Shown in pieces: positions 8,070 to 17,723 of a DNA stretch of 64,000 nucleotides. The notes under the pieces are model-generated. The model saw only the letters and a list, made by a program, of their open reading frames with translations, ran no database searches and was not told the origin of the DNA. Numbering within the stretch: position 1 is the first letter of the stretch; each line of letters begins with the position of its first letter. The stretch spans positions 1,798,001 to 1,862,000 of the forward strand of contig NZ_CP144125.1 of assembly GCF_036429475.1 (NCBI RefSeq). The letters are read 5' to 3'. The translations under genes and the position numbers were made by a program. This DNA is from Halalkalicoccus sp. CGA53 (lineage in GTDB: Archaea > Halobacteriota > Halobacteria > Halobacteriales > Halalkalicoccaceae).

Positions 8070-9320
8070 ATGGCCGGGGAAGCGGCGCTGGCAGAGCCCA
8101 CAGTTCTCGCTCACACCAAGCGCCGACTCTTCCCGGAGGCGACCGAGCCCGGGACGTACGCCGTCGTCGACACGCAGTTCTCGGCCGACGAGTGGCTCCC
8201 CGGACGCCCGATTCCGGGCCACGTCCGGGAGCGGCTCTCGCCGTTCAACCACGTCCGGCTCGGCTCGGGCTACCCGGACCTGGTCGGCGTCCGCCACCTC
8301 GACTCCGAGCTCCTGACGGTCGAGCGCTTCGGCGACGACCCGCCGCTGATCGCGGTCGAGGCGAAGGGACACACCGGAACCGGTACGGTGGACGTCGAAC
8401 GCGGTGTCGTCCAGGCGTACGACAGGCTGCACGAGGCGAACGCGGCCTACGTCGCCGCACCCGCGTCCGCCGTCTCCCGGTCGACGCGAACCCTCGCCCG
8501 CGAACTCAACGTGGGGGTACTCGCCGTCGACCCGGGTGGGACCGTCGAACCGCTCGAACGCCCGCGCGTCGTCGGTAACCACTCCTCCGACGACGCGAGC
8601 GCGATCCGGTTCCAGGCGACCGCACAGGGCGTCGCCGACCGGTCGTTCGGCCTGAACCACCCGAAGAACTACCTCGCGTACCCGCTCGCGCTTGCCCACC
8701 GTGAGGACACCGCGGAGGTGCTGGCGGATCGAGTGGTGAGGGCGACCGACGGCGCCCGTCGAGGTGCGGCGTTCCTGGGGCTGATCGAGGAGCGGTTCGA
8801 TCGGACGACGCTCACCCCGCTCGGGGAGGAGGTCGTCCGGTTCGCGCTCTCGCGGTACGACTCCATCGACGAGGCGCTCGGGGCGTTCGAGGACTGGAAA
8901 CGCTCGCGGGCGCGGTTCTGCGATCTCGCACCTGAGTGGGGGCTGCTCACCAGACGCGTCGTCTGGGAGTACCCGGCGACGCCGCTGCTCGTGGGGGAGC
9001 TACAGGCGATGCACGGGGACGGGATCCCCGCGCCGTCGCTCGTAACGGTCGTCCGGTGGCTCCACGAGCAGTCCCCGACGTTCGCCGTCGAGCTGTTCCT
9101 CCGGGGAAGCGACGACGTCCGGCGTCGAGTCCTCGACCGGGACGGTTCGCTCCGGACGGGCGAACTCGCAGAGGGCTCCGTCTATCACTCGCCGACGGTG
9201 TTCCAGCTGAAGGCGGTGTTCTACCACGCCGGGATCCTGACCGAGCGGGGGGCGGAACCGAGCAGGCTCGACCCGGAGACGGACGTCTGGGCGCTCCGCG
9301 AGCCGCTCGACCCGGTCTGA
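8070..9320 (+). CDS. PD-(D/E)XK-like nuclease-domain protein with a C-terminal winged-helix-like region
   Basis: 416 residues from the ATG at 8070 (a GTG at 8055 adds five). The N-terminal third carries an apparent PD-(D/E)XK core: GYPD (Asp70), then VEAKG (Glu97, Lys99) and QAYDRL (Gln115), the last fitting the QxxxY-type motif of several nucleases. The C-terminal half is helical and may hold winged-helix segments (TPLGEEVVRFALSRY; TPLLVGELQAMHGDGIPAPS). I do not recognise a named family. No methyltransferase or known defence partner is adjacent, so a restriction role is not indicated. Repair or regulation is equally possible. Confidence 0.65.
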   Translation: MAGEAALAEPTVLAHTKRRLFPEATEPGTYAVVDTQFSADEWLPGRPIPGHVRERLSPFNHVRLGSGYPDLVGVRHLDSELLTVERFGDDPPLIAVEAKGHTGTGTVDVERGVVQAYDRLHEANAAYVAAPASAVSRSTRTLARELNVGVLAVDPGGTVEPLERPRVVGNHSSDDASAIRFQATAQGVADRSFGLNHPKNYLAYPLALAHREDTAEVLADRVVRATDGARRGAAFLGLIEERFDRTTLTPLGEEVVRFALSRYDSIDEALGAFEDWKRSRARFCDLAPEWGLLTRRVVWEYPATPLLVGELQAMHGDGIPAPSLVTVVRWLHEQSPTFAVELFLRGSDDVRRRVLDRDGSLRTGELAEGSVYHSPTVFQLKAVFYHAGILTERGAEPSRLDPETDVWALREPLDPV

Positions 9321-9338
9321 CCCGTGGGTTCCGGGCCG

Positions 9339-9938
9339 TCAGTCCGTCCGTTCGTACTCCTCCCGGCTGATCGAGTAGCGCACCTCGTCGGCGACCTCCT
9401 CGCCGTAGGGCACCCAGTTCCTGAGCGTACCCTCCCGCTTCCCGCCGTGGGCCTCGACGTACCGCTCGATCGCCGAGCGCGACTTCCCGTTCTCGACGTG
9501 GTGGGTGACCGAGACGAGTTCGAGGTCGAGCCGCTCGAACGCGAGGTCGATCATCGCCGCCGCCCGTTCGCCGGAGTAGCCCCGGCCCCAGAAGCGCTTT
9601 CTGAGCCAGAGCCCGAGATCCGCGCTCCGTCGGTCCCAGTCGAGGGTCAGCCCGCACGCGCCGGCTATCTCGCCGTCTCCCTCCTCGCCCTCCTTCGGCC
9701 GGATCGCGTACGTCGCCCCCTCGCCGTCGTCCCACCGTTTCTGGCACCCGTCGACGAACTCCGCGGTCTCCTTTACGGTGCTGTGTGGCCCCCACGGCAT
9801 GTATCGGGTGACCTCCTCGATCCCCTCGTCCGCCGAGCAGATCCGGTAGAACGCGAAGAGGTCGACGTGTTCGTGCGAGAGCCGCGTGAGCGAGAGGCGC
9901 TCGGTCTCGATCCGTTCGGGAAAGAGGTCGCCCGTCAT
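9339..9938 (-). CDS. GNAT family N-acetyltransferase, RimJ-like
   Basis: 199 residues. The opening IETERLSLTRLSHEHVDLF is the standard start of RimJ/RimL-type acetyltransferases. The acetyl-CoA loop is seen as LGLWLRKRFWGRGYSGERAA (Q/RxxGxG/A-like), followed by LDLELVSVTHHVENGKSRSA, where the asparagine and the segment after it form the usual acceptor side. The acceptor substrate is unknown. It converges on the nuclease-like gene with an 18-base gap and is preceded at 9983 by the DNA polymerase IV gene on the same strand. Confidence 0.82.
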   Translation of the reverse strand: MTGDLFPERIETERLSLTRLSHEHVDLFAFYRICSADEGIEEVTRYMPWGPHSTVKETAEFVDGCQKRWDDGEGATYAIRPKEGEEGDGEIAGACGLTLDWDRRSADLGLWLRKRFWGRGYSGERAAAMIDLAFERLDLELVSVTHHVENGKSRSAIERYVEAHGGKREGTLRNWVPYGEEVADEVRYSISREEYERTD

Positions 9939-9982
9939 GGGTTCGGCTCACACCCTCCCGTGAAAAAGTTACCTTCCCCCGC

Positions 9983-11224
9983 TCACTCGAAGTCCGAGAG
10001 CGACGCCTGTCCCCCCGGCGTGGAGGGTGGCGATCGATCCTCGCTCGACCCGTCGGACCTCGCGCTCTCCTCGCCCCACGCGCCGAGGCTCGCCTGGTCG
10101 TCGTCGGAGAACTCGAGGTTCGAGACCCGGACGCCGACCTTCCGCACGCGCTCGCCCTCGAACTCCGAGAGCAGGTCGTGGGCGACCTGCCCGACGAGCG
10201 ACGGGTCGTCGACCGGGCCCGAGAGCGAGCGCTCGCGGGTGTTCACCGAGAAGGGTGGCGTGACGACCTTGATTCCGATCGTCCGGTACATCGCTCCCTC
10301 GCTCCGTGTGCGCTCGGCGACCGCCGCAGCCAGTTCGCTCACCCGTTCGGCGACGAACCCGTACTCCTCGGTCGTCTCGAACGCCGATTCGCGCGAGAGG
10401 CTCTTCGGCCGTCCTCGGGGCGTCACGGCCCGGTCGTCCTCGCCGCGGGCCCGTCGATGGAGGTCGCGCCCGCGCTCGCCGAATTCGCTCGCCAGGTCGG
10501 CCTCGTCCGCGCTCGCCAGGTCGCCCGCGGTCTCGATCCCCCGATCCCGGAGGCTGCGGGCCGTGACCGGCCCGACGCCGTGGAGCTCCTCGATCGGGAT
10601 CGGGGCGAGGAAACCCTCGACCTCCCCGGGCCGGACGACGACGCAGCCGTCGGGCTTCTCGGCGTCGCTCGCGACCTTCGCCGTGGACATGTTCGGCGCG
10701 ACGCCGACGCTCACGGTCACCCCGACGTCGGCGGCGATCCGCTCGGTCAGGTCGCGGGCGAAGGCCTCCGCACCCTCCCAGTCGGTCCGTGTGCTCACGT
10801 CGAGGTAGGCCTCGTCGATCGATACCTCCCGGAAGACGTCGGCCGCCTCCCGGAGGTGCGCCCTGATCTCCTCGCTCACCGATTTGTAGTACCCCATGTC
10901 GACCGGTCGGTAGAAGCCCGCCTCGGAGACGTCGAGGTCCGGGTCCCGTGCGGCCTCGACCTTTCTGGGCAGGCGCTCCAGCGCGTCGGTGATCGGCTGG
11001 GCGCTCTCGACGCCGTAGGCTCTCGCCTCGTAGCTCGCCGTCGCGACCGCACCGCGGGTTTCGCCGGACTCGTAGCCCATCCCGACCACGACCGGCTCGC
11101 CACGGAGCGCGGGTTCGCGAAGCCGCTCGCAGGCGGCGTAGAAGCAGTCCACGTCCGCGTGGATCACGATCCGGACGGCGCGCTCCTCGGTCGACGCACC
11201 GGGAAGTCGCGCGTCACCCGCCAT
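9983..11224 (-). CDS. dinB: DNA polymerase IV, Y family
   Basis: 413 residues. This error-prone translesion polymerase has the palm motif IVIHADVDCFYAACERLREP near residue 20, the second metal site SIDEAYLDVS near 140, and two helix-hairpin-helix-like stretches (PIEELHGVGPVTARSLRDRG). A little-finger domain follows with FSVNTRERSLSGPVDD. The last residues, QASLSDFE, look like a PCNA-interacting peptide (Q-x-x-L-x-x-F). The N-terminal 16 residues may be extra; the conserved part starts at VRIVIHADVD. Confidence 0.92.
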   Translation of the reverse strand: MAGDARLPGASTEERAVRIVIHADVDCFYAACERLREPALRGEPVVVGMGYESGETRGAVATASYEARAYGVESAQPITDALERLPRKVEAARDPDLDVSEAGFYRPVDMGYYKSVSEEIRAHLREAADVFREVSIDEAYLDVSTRTDWEGAEAFARDLTERIAADVGVTVSVGVAPNMSTAKVASDAEKPDGCVVVRPGEVEGFLAPIPIEELHGVGPVTARSLRDRGIETAGDLASADEADLASEFGERGRDLHRRARGEDDRAVTPRGRPKSLSRESAFETTEEYGFVAERVSELAAAVAERTRSEGAMYRTIGIKVVTPPFSVNTRERSLSGPVDDPSLVGQVAHDLLSEFEGERVRKVGVRVSNLEFSDDDQASLGAWGEESARSDGSSEDRSPPSTPGGQASLSDFE

Positions 11225-11322
11225 ACTCCGGGTTCGAGGGCCGGGCGCCTTAGCCTTCTGAAAGCGGAGCGGAACTGATCCGGAGGGGGACGGTAATAAC
11301 GTCGGAGCCCCTCCCGGTAGCT

Positions 11323-11877
11323 ATGTCCGAGGAGATCCTGGAGTTCGAGGGCCGACAGACGAGGAGCGAGGTGGCCGTGTTCTGCCGGTCGCTCGCCGAA
11401 CAGCTCGACGGCGACGGGCCGGTGACGTTAGCGGTCGGCGACCTGACCGCGACGGTGCGGCCGGCCTCGGAGCTGGACGTCGAACTCGAACTCGAACGCG
11501 AGTGGCACGAGGAGGACGAACAGGGAATCGAGTTCGAGCTCGAACTGGAGTGGACGGAGTCGACCGAGGAGCCGACGGTTCCCGCGGAGCGGGTGACGGC
11601 GATGCCGCCGCGTGAGCTTGGCGAGCGGGAGGGAGGAGACGGGAGCGCCGAGGGCGAGGAAGGGGAGGACGAGCCCGACGAGGCCGGCGAACCCGAGAGC
11701 AAGGGTCGGTTCGAACTCTTCGTCGACAGGGCCGGCGAGTGGCGCTGGCGGATGGTCCACCGGAACGGGAACGTGATCGCGACCGGCGCGGAGGGCTACT
11801 CCCGGAAGGCGAAGGCGAGACAGGGCTTGGAGAGCGTTCGGACGAACGCTCCGGGCGCGCCGGTCGTCGAGAAGTGA
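11323..11877 (+). CDS. amphi-Trp plus DUF1508-like (HVO_2922-type) protein
   Basis: 184 residues with two halves. Residues 1-90 form an amphi-Trp domain (EILEFEGRQTRSEVAVFCRS; the WHEEDEQGIEFELELEWTE strand). After a Glu/Gly-rich linker (about 95-125), residues 128-184 form a small YegP/DUF1508-like domain: GRFELFVDRAGEWRWRMVHR, NGNVIATGAEGYSRKAKARQ and GLESVRTNAPGA. DUF1508 domains are compact dimers of unknown role. It converges on the aldo/keto reductase gene with no gap. Confidence 0.82.
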   Translation: MSEEILEFEGRQTRSEVAVFCRSLAEQLDGDGPVTLAVGDLTATVRPASELDVELELEREWHEEDEQGIEFELELEWTESTEEPTVPAERVTAMPPRELGEREGGDGSAEGEEGEDEPDEAGEPESKGRFELFVDRAGEWRWRMVHRNGNVIATGAEGYSRKAKARQGLESVRTNAPGAPVVEK

Positions 11878-12690
11878 TCATGCCCAGAACCGGCCGCGGA
11901 CCCAGTCGGCGCTCGTCCTGGCGAGCGAGGGTGCGGGGACGGCCGCCATCTCCCGCTCGTCGAGGCGGAAGTCGAAGACCGCGAGCGTCTCCGCGAGTTG
12001 GTCCTCTCCCGCGGTCGTGACGACGACCATCCCCTGCTGGAGGAGCCAGCGGAGCGCGACCTGTGAGGGGGTCTTCCCGTAGCGTTCCCCGATCGCGACG
12101 AGGCGCTCGTCTCCGCTCACCCGGCCGTCGGTGAGCGGACAGCTGGCGGTGAGCAGGACGTCACGCTCGCGGCAGAACGACAGCAGCTCCTCGTGGACGC
12201 TGTAGGGGTGGTACTGCACGCGGTCGGTGAGGATCGGCGCGGGCGATAGTTTCAGGGCGCGCTCGAGCGCGCCACGGGTGAAGTTGCAGACGCCGAGGTG
12301 TCGCACCAGCCCCTCCTCCCTGAGTTCGGCCATCGCCCGGAGCGTCTCCGAGAGCGGGACGGTGAGGCTCGGGCGATGGATCGAGAGCACGTCGAGGTAC
12401 TCGACGCCGAGGCGCTCTATGCTCTCGCGCGTCGAGCGGCGAACGTCCTCGTAGCGGTGGTTGCCGGCGTGAAGCTTCGTCGTGAGGAAACACGCCTCCC
12501 GGTCGACCCCCGAGGCGGCGAGCGCCCGACCGATCTCGCGCTCGTTGCCCGCTGCCTGTGCGGCGTCGACGTGGCGGTAGCCCATCGAGAGCGCACGGTC
12601 GACCGTCCGGACGCAGGCGTGATCGGTCAACCCGGCCGTCCCCAGGCCGAGCGAGGGCACCCGCTCGCCCGCCACCCCCACGTACTCCAT
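11878..12690 (-). CDS. aldo/keto reductase-like protein lacking the catalytic tyrosine
   Basis: 270 residues from the ATG at 12690, chosen because the family begins at VGVAGERVPSLGLGT; the frame is open 21 codons further. The TIM-barrel NADP-dependent reductase motifs are present: GYRHVDAAQ, FLTTKL with the lysine, LSIHRPS with the histidine and GVCNFTRGALE. The usual D-T-A-x-x-Y-x-N-E reads DAAQAAGNE, so Asp42 is kept while Ala47 sits at the catalytic tyrosine position. Three of the four tetrad residues remain. It may be a non-reductase paralogue or use altered chemistry. Confidence 0.82.
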   Translation of the reverse strand: MEYVGVAGERVPSLGLGTAGLTDHACVRTVDRALSMGYRHVDAAQAAGNEREIGRALAASGVDREACFLTTKLHAGNHRYEDVRRSTRESIERLGVEYLDVLSIHRPSLTVPLSETLRAMAELREEGLVRHLGVCNFTRGALERALKLSPAPILTDRVQYHPYSVHEELLSFCRERDVLLTASCPLTDGRVSGDERLVAIGERYGKTPSQVALRWLLQQGMVVVTTAGEDQLAETLAVFDFRLDEREMAAVPAPSLARTSADWVRGRFWA

Positions 12691-12816
12691 ACCACCGGAA
12701 CGGGGATGAGAGACATAGTTACGCACACCCGAAACGAGTAGGATCGGCGTCACGTTCGGCGAGCCGAAAAGGATACGTTCGGTCGCTCCCGAGCGAGTTC
12801 TGACGAGGCACCGATC

Positions 12817-12990
12817 GTGCTCCAGACCACCCTCTCGATCCCCTGTGCAGCCCTCTCGCTCGCCCTGACGGCGTCGTTCTACACCGACGGCGAACTCGCC
12901 ATCGCGGCGGCGGGCTCGACGCTCGTCTCGTACTACCTCATGGCCGCCTGCGGCGGGCTCCCCGAACGCGAGAAGTGGATCGGGCTCTAG
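12817..12990 (+). CDS. small membrane protein (57 residues)
   Basis: The sequence starts at a GTG and reads VLQTTLSIPCAALSLALTAS, then FYTDGELAIAAAGSTLVSYY, then a polar tail EREKWIGL and stop. Two hydrophobic helices (about 3-22 and 27-46) suggest a two-span membrane protein. No in-frame ATG exists upstream, so the start is uncertain. Its stop overlaps the stop of the oppositely oriented zinc-binding-like gene by four bases. I recognise no family. Confidence 0.5.
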   Translation: MLQTTLSIPCAALSLALTASFYTDGELAIAAAGSTLVSYYLMAACGGLPEREKWIGL

Positions 12991-13223
12991 TCCTGTTTGT
13001 GCGTGAACAGGAGGACCTCGTCGTCGTGGGTCGTCACGCAGAGGTCGAGCATCAGGCTGAGTTCGAGGCTGTTGTACTCCTCCTCGCAGACGACGAGGTC
13101 GTCGAACGGGCTTTCGCAGGCCGGACAGGCGACGCTGACCGTGTTCTGATACGTTCTGACGCCGTTCGCGCTCCCGCGCGGGGTCAACGAGGAGACGAGC
13201 CGTTCGTAGTCCGCGTCCTCCAT
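12987..13223 (-). CDS. small CPxC-containing haloarchaeal protein
   Basis: 78 residues from the ATG at 13223. The middle contains VSVACPACESPFDDLVVCEE: a CPAC knuckle plus a third cysteine, with a fourth later in LDLCVTTHDDE, so a zinc site is plausible. The tail EVLLFTHKQD is charged. Similar short proteins are common in haloarchaea and sit in varied contexts; no function is assigned. It is convergent with the small membrane protein gene. Confidence 0.65.
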   Translation of the reverse strand: MEDADYERLVSSLTPRGSANGVRTYQNTVSVACPACESPFDDLVVCEEEYNSLELSLMLDLCVTTHDDEVLLFTHKQD

Positions 13224-13319
13224 GCGCACCGTCCGTCGGTGGTCGTGATAAGTCTACGCATACTCCGACGGTTCACCCCCGACACGACCGTTTAAGCCAC
13301 CCGCGGTCGAGGCGAGCGC

Positions 13320-14075
13320 ATGGGAGACGATCGACCACTCGACGGACGTGTCGTGCTCGTGACCGGCGCGAGTGCGGGTATCGGGCGGGAGTCGGCACGC
13401 GCGCTGGCACGCGACGGCGCGGACGTGGTGCTGAGCGCCCGACGCGAGGACCGGCTGATCGAGATCGCCGACGGGATCGAAACGGAAACCGAAAGCGAGA
13501 CGCTGGTTCACACGGCCGACGTGACCGACGAGGCCGCGATCGAGGCGCTCGTCGAGCGCACCGTCTCCGAGTTCGGACGGCTCGACGTCGTCGTGGCGAA
13601 CGCCGGGACCGGCACGGAGCCCGGCGTCGGCGTCGAGGAGCTGCCTACCGAACAGTACCGGACGGTCACCGGCGTCAACATCGACGGGATGTTCTTCACC
13701 GCCCGCGCAGCCCTCCCGCATCTCCGGGAGAGCGAGGGCGTGTTGATCTTCGTCGGAAGCTTCGCGGGACGCTTCCCGCGACCCGCGAGCCCGGTCTACG
13801 CCGCCTCGAAGTGGTGGACCCGTGGGTTCGCGCTGAGCCTCGCCGGACAGGTCGGCGAGGAGGGTGTCGGCGTCTCGGTCGTGAACCCTTCGGAGGTCAG
13901 GACCGAGTTCGGCAAGGAGTTCCGGGAGGAGGTCTCGAAGGACCGCTACGCCCCCGGCGAGGTGACCGAACCGGAAGAGGTGGCCGAGGCGGTCGCGTTC
14001 GCCGCCCGCCAGGAGTCGCCGAACGCCGCGACCGAGATCGACCTCTACCGTCGCGACAAGTTCACGGGGTTCTGA
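13320..14075 (+). CDS. short-chain dehydrogenase/reductase
   Basis: 251 residues, classical SDR length. The Rossmann motif VTGASAGIGRESARALARDG begins near residue 13, NAG follows in VVANAGTG, the serine lies in FVGSFAGRF, and the active-site YxxxK is in SPVYAASKWW. The preference for NADP is suggested by the basic LSARRED at the end of strand 2. The substrate cannot be deduced. A TATA-like tttaag lies about 25-30 bases before the ATG. It is followed by a hairpin and then the katG promoter region. Confidence 0.9.
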   Translation: MGDDRPLDGRVVLVTGASAGIGRESARALARDGADVVLSARREDRLIEIADGIETETESETLVHTADVTDEAAIEALVERTVSEFGRLDVVVANAGTGTEPGVGVEELPTEQYRTVTGVNIDGMFFTARAALPHLRESEGVLIFVGSFAGRFPRPASPVYAASKWWTRGFALSLAGQVGEEGVGVSVVNPSEVRTEFGKEFREEVSKDRYAPGEVTEPEEVAEAVAFAARQESPNAATEIDLYRRDKFTGF

Positions 14076-14110
14076 ACTCCGGCGCCCGACGGAGCGGGCC
14101 GTCCGGACCA

Positions 14111-14137
14111 CCGGTTCGATTCGGGGGAACGAACCGG
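14111..14137 (+). terminator. stem-loop after the SDR gene
   Basis: A perfect 8-bp stem, ccggttcg (14111-14118) with cgaaccgg (14130-14137), and an 11-base loop, 36 bases after the SDR stop. It may end or stabilise the SDR transcript. No U-run follows. Confidence 0.45.
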
Positions 14138-14155
14138 CACGGCTTCTCACACTAC

Positions 14156-14171
14156 CGATACGTCCGTATCG
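14156..14171. repeat. palindrome cgatacg-tc-cgtatcg
   Basis: Two perfect 7-base arms around a two-base centre, in the 367-base gap between the SDR gene and katG. It is about 270 bases before katG, so it could be an operator for an unseen transcript. No gene is visible in the rest of 14172-14358. Confidence 0.45.
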
Positions 14172-14358
14172 ATCGCGACGAACCCTCGACCGTTCTGCAC
14201 CGAGGGGGCCCGTCGGAATCCTACCGATTCGACATTTCGGCTCCGAAAGAGCCCTTCGGGGGTAGACGATGGTACCTGACGAGTTCTCTCACGTACCGAC
14301 GGTGTCGAACTGCCGTGATGAGTACGGGGCGCGAGTCCTCTACCGACGAGGGTTTACG

Positions 14359-14404
14359 GATTCGGTAGTTCGCTTGGGATGCAGCGAAGGTTCCTTACCG
14401 AATC
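14359..14404. promoter_or_regulatory. nested inverted repeat directly upstream of the katG TATA box
   Basis: Outer arms gattcggta (14359-14367) and taccgaatc (14396-14404) are perfect complements; inner arms ttcgct (14369-14374) and agcgaa (14383-14388) also match. The block ends nine bases before the TATA-like ttaata. Its position suits an operator where a dimeric regulator could block or recruit TFB/TBP. A hairpin acting in RNA is less likely because the katG message should start after it. Confidence 0.6.
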
Positions 14405-14412
14405 GAACAACA

Positions 14413-14418
14413 TTAATA
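14413..14418 (+). promoter_or_regulatory. TATA-like box of katG
   Basis: ttaata at 25-30 bases before the katG ATG at 14443, indicating a leaderless message. Confidence 0.6.
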
Positions 14419-14424
14419 GGTTAA

Positions 14425-16620
<2,196 letters not shown>

Positions 16621-16647
16621 GCCGCGGGTGAGAGTCAGGGCTAGCGG

Positions 16648-16681
16648 CCGCTTACGACGTCTCGGCGCAGTGTCGTAGCGG
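16648..16681 (+). terminator. stem-loop after katG
   Basis: ccgcttacgac (16648-16658) pairs with gtcgtagcgg (16672-16681), with one bulged T. It begins 27 bases after the katG stop and is a likely 3' end structure. Confidence 0.5.
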
Positions 16682-16976
16682 TCACCAGTTTGGGTTCACA
16701 ATCGGGTCGTGAAGACGTGTCAAACGTGGTGGGACGCGAGGTCTCTACTAGTTCGCTCTTCCGTAGGAGATTGTTGTTACATTTCGGTTCGTCACTGACT
16801 GAGCCGAGATCGGGCTATGGAGCGGTTCGAAACCAATAGCTCAACTCATGGCAATCGGCAGAAGATCGCGAGACTGCGCTCCATCAACAATGTGCTACGA
16901 AAGAGCGATATCCGAAATCAGCTCGATTCCGCTACCGGTTCTTTAAAAGGAACTCCACGCCGTCTGTTCATTGGGA
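16682..16976. other. gene-free, AT-richer spacer between katG and tRNA-Ala
   Basis: About 300 bases with noticeably lower GC than the neighbours. A reading frame starting at 16817 runs into the complement of the tRNA and has no coding character. I see no integrase, repeat or further RNA gene here. It may be the remnant of something once inserted near the tRNA, but no direct repeat of the tRNA 3' end is visible. Confidence 0.4.
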
Positions 16977-16995
16977 ACTACGGCGCAGCCGTAGT
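16977..16995 (-). terminator. hairpin abutting the tRNA-Ala 3' end
   Basis: actacggc (16977-16984) and gccgtagt (16988-16995) form a perfect 8-bp stem with a three-base loop. The last base coincides with the tRNA discriminator. It could guide termination or 3' processing of the tRNA precursor. Confidence 0.45.
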
Positions 16996-17066
16996 GGACT
17001 CGCCGGGATTTGAACCCGGGGCCTCTCCCATGCCAAGGGAGTGATCTACCCCTGATCTACGAGCCC
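16995..17066 (-). tRNA. tRNA-Ala, anticodon GGC
   Basis: On the reverse strand the 72 bases fold as a full cloverleaf. The acceptor is GGGCTCG/CGAGTCC with one G-U pair. The D arm is GATC/GATC, the anticodon stem CTCCC/GGGAG has loop TTGGCAT (anticodon GGC, reads GCC), and the T arm is CCGGG/CCCGG with loop TTCAAAT. The discriminator is A and CCA is not encoded. There is no intron. Ala(GGC) is a major decoder in this alanine-rich, high-GC genome. Confidence 0.93.
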
Positions 17067-17092
17067 GCACCCTCCCGTATCCTCGGCCGAGT

Positions 17093-17098
17093 GATAAA
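17093..17098 (-). promoter_or_regulatory. TATA-like box of the tRNA gene
   Basis: On the reverse strand this reads tttatc, 27-32 bases before the mature 5' end of the tRNA, the usual archaeal TATA spacing. Confidence 0.5.
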
Positions 17099-17255
17099 CG
17101 CTTCGAACGGCGGTAGTAAGACTTACCTGCCCGAGCGGCCGTGGTTCGGTGGGAACGGCACGGCTGCAAATCTGACCCGTTGCGCGCTGTCGCGCGACTC
17201 GAGATTGCAGTAGTGCGAGTGCTCTACTGCGGTCTGTGCGGTTCCTATCCTCACT

Positions 17256-17723
17256 ATGGCACGAATGCACACCCGTCGTCGCGGCGCGTCCGGTTCGGAC
17301 CGCCCGGCGTCAGACGAACCACCGGAGTGGAGCGACGTCGAAGCCGACGACGTCGAAGCGCGCGTCGTCGAACTCGCAGAGAGCGGACACCCGCCCGCGG
17401 TGATCGGCCTGAAACTCCGCGACGAGGGCGTCCGCGGGACACCCGTCCCGAACGTCAAACTCGCGACCGGGAAGAAGCTCACCGAGATCCTAGCGGAGAA
17501 CGACGCCGAGCCCGACGTCCCGGAGGACCTGCGGAACCTGCTTGAGCGGGCGATCCGCCTGCGCGAACACATGGAGGAGAACCCACAGGACCACCAGAAC
17601 AAGCGGGCGCTCCAGAACACGGAGTCGAAGGTCCGCCGGCTGGTCAGCTACTACCGCGGCGAGGAGATCCCGGAGGAGTTCCGGTACTCCTACGACGCGG
17701 CGAAACGCCTCCTCGGGGAGTGA
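17256..17723 (+). CDS. rps15: 30S ribosomal protein S15
   Basis: 155 residues, the long archaeal/eukaryal form. It begins with the archaeal N-terminal extension (MARMHTRRRGASGSDRP) and has the conserved core LRNLLERAIRLREHMEENPQ and RRLVSYYRGEE, which bind 16S rRNA in the small-subunit platform. The middle GHPPAVIGLKLRDEGVRGTP matches archaeal S15. The stop TGA shares one base with the ATG of the RecJ-like gene (TGATG), so translation is probably coupled along the operon. Confidence 0.95.
   Translation: MARMHTRRRGASGSDRPASDEPPEWSDVEADDVEARVVELAESGHPPAVIGLKLRDEGVRGTPVPNVKLATGKKLTEILAENDAEPDVPEDLRNLLERAIRLREHMEENPQDHQNKRALQNTESKVRRLVSYYRGEEIPEEFRYSYDAAKRLLGE

Noticed and set aside
16817-17044. 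Small ORF overlapping the tRNA
   Set aside because: The frame runs through the complement of tRNA-Ala and lacks haloarchaeal codon and amino-acid bias.
16682-17066. Integrated element at tRNA-Ala
   Set aside because: No integrase and no direct repeat of the tRNA 3' end were found within the window; only a low-GC spacer is seen.
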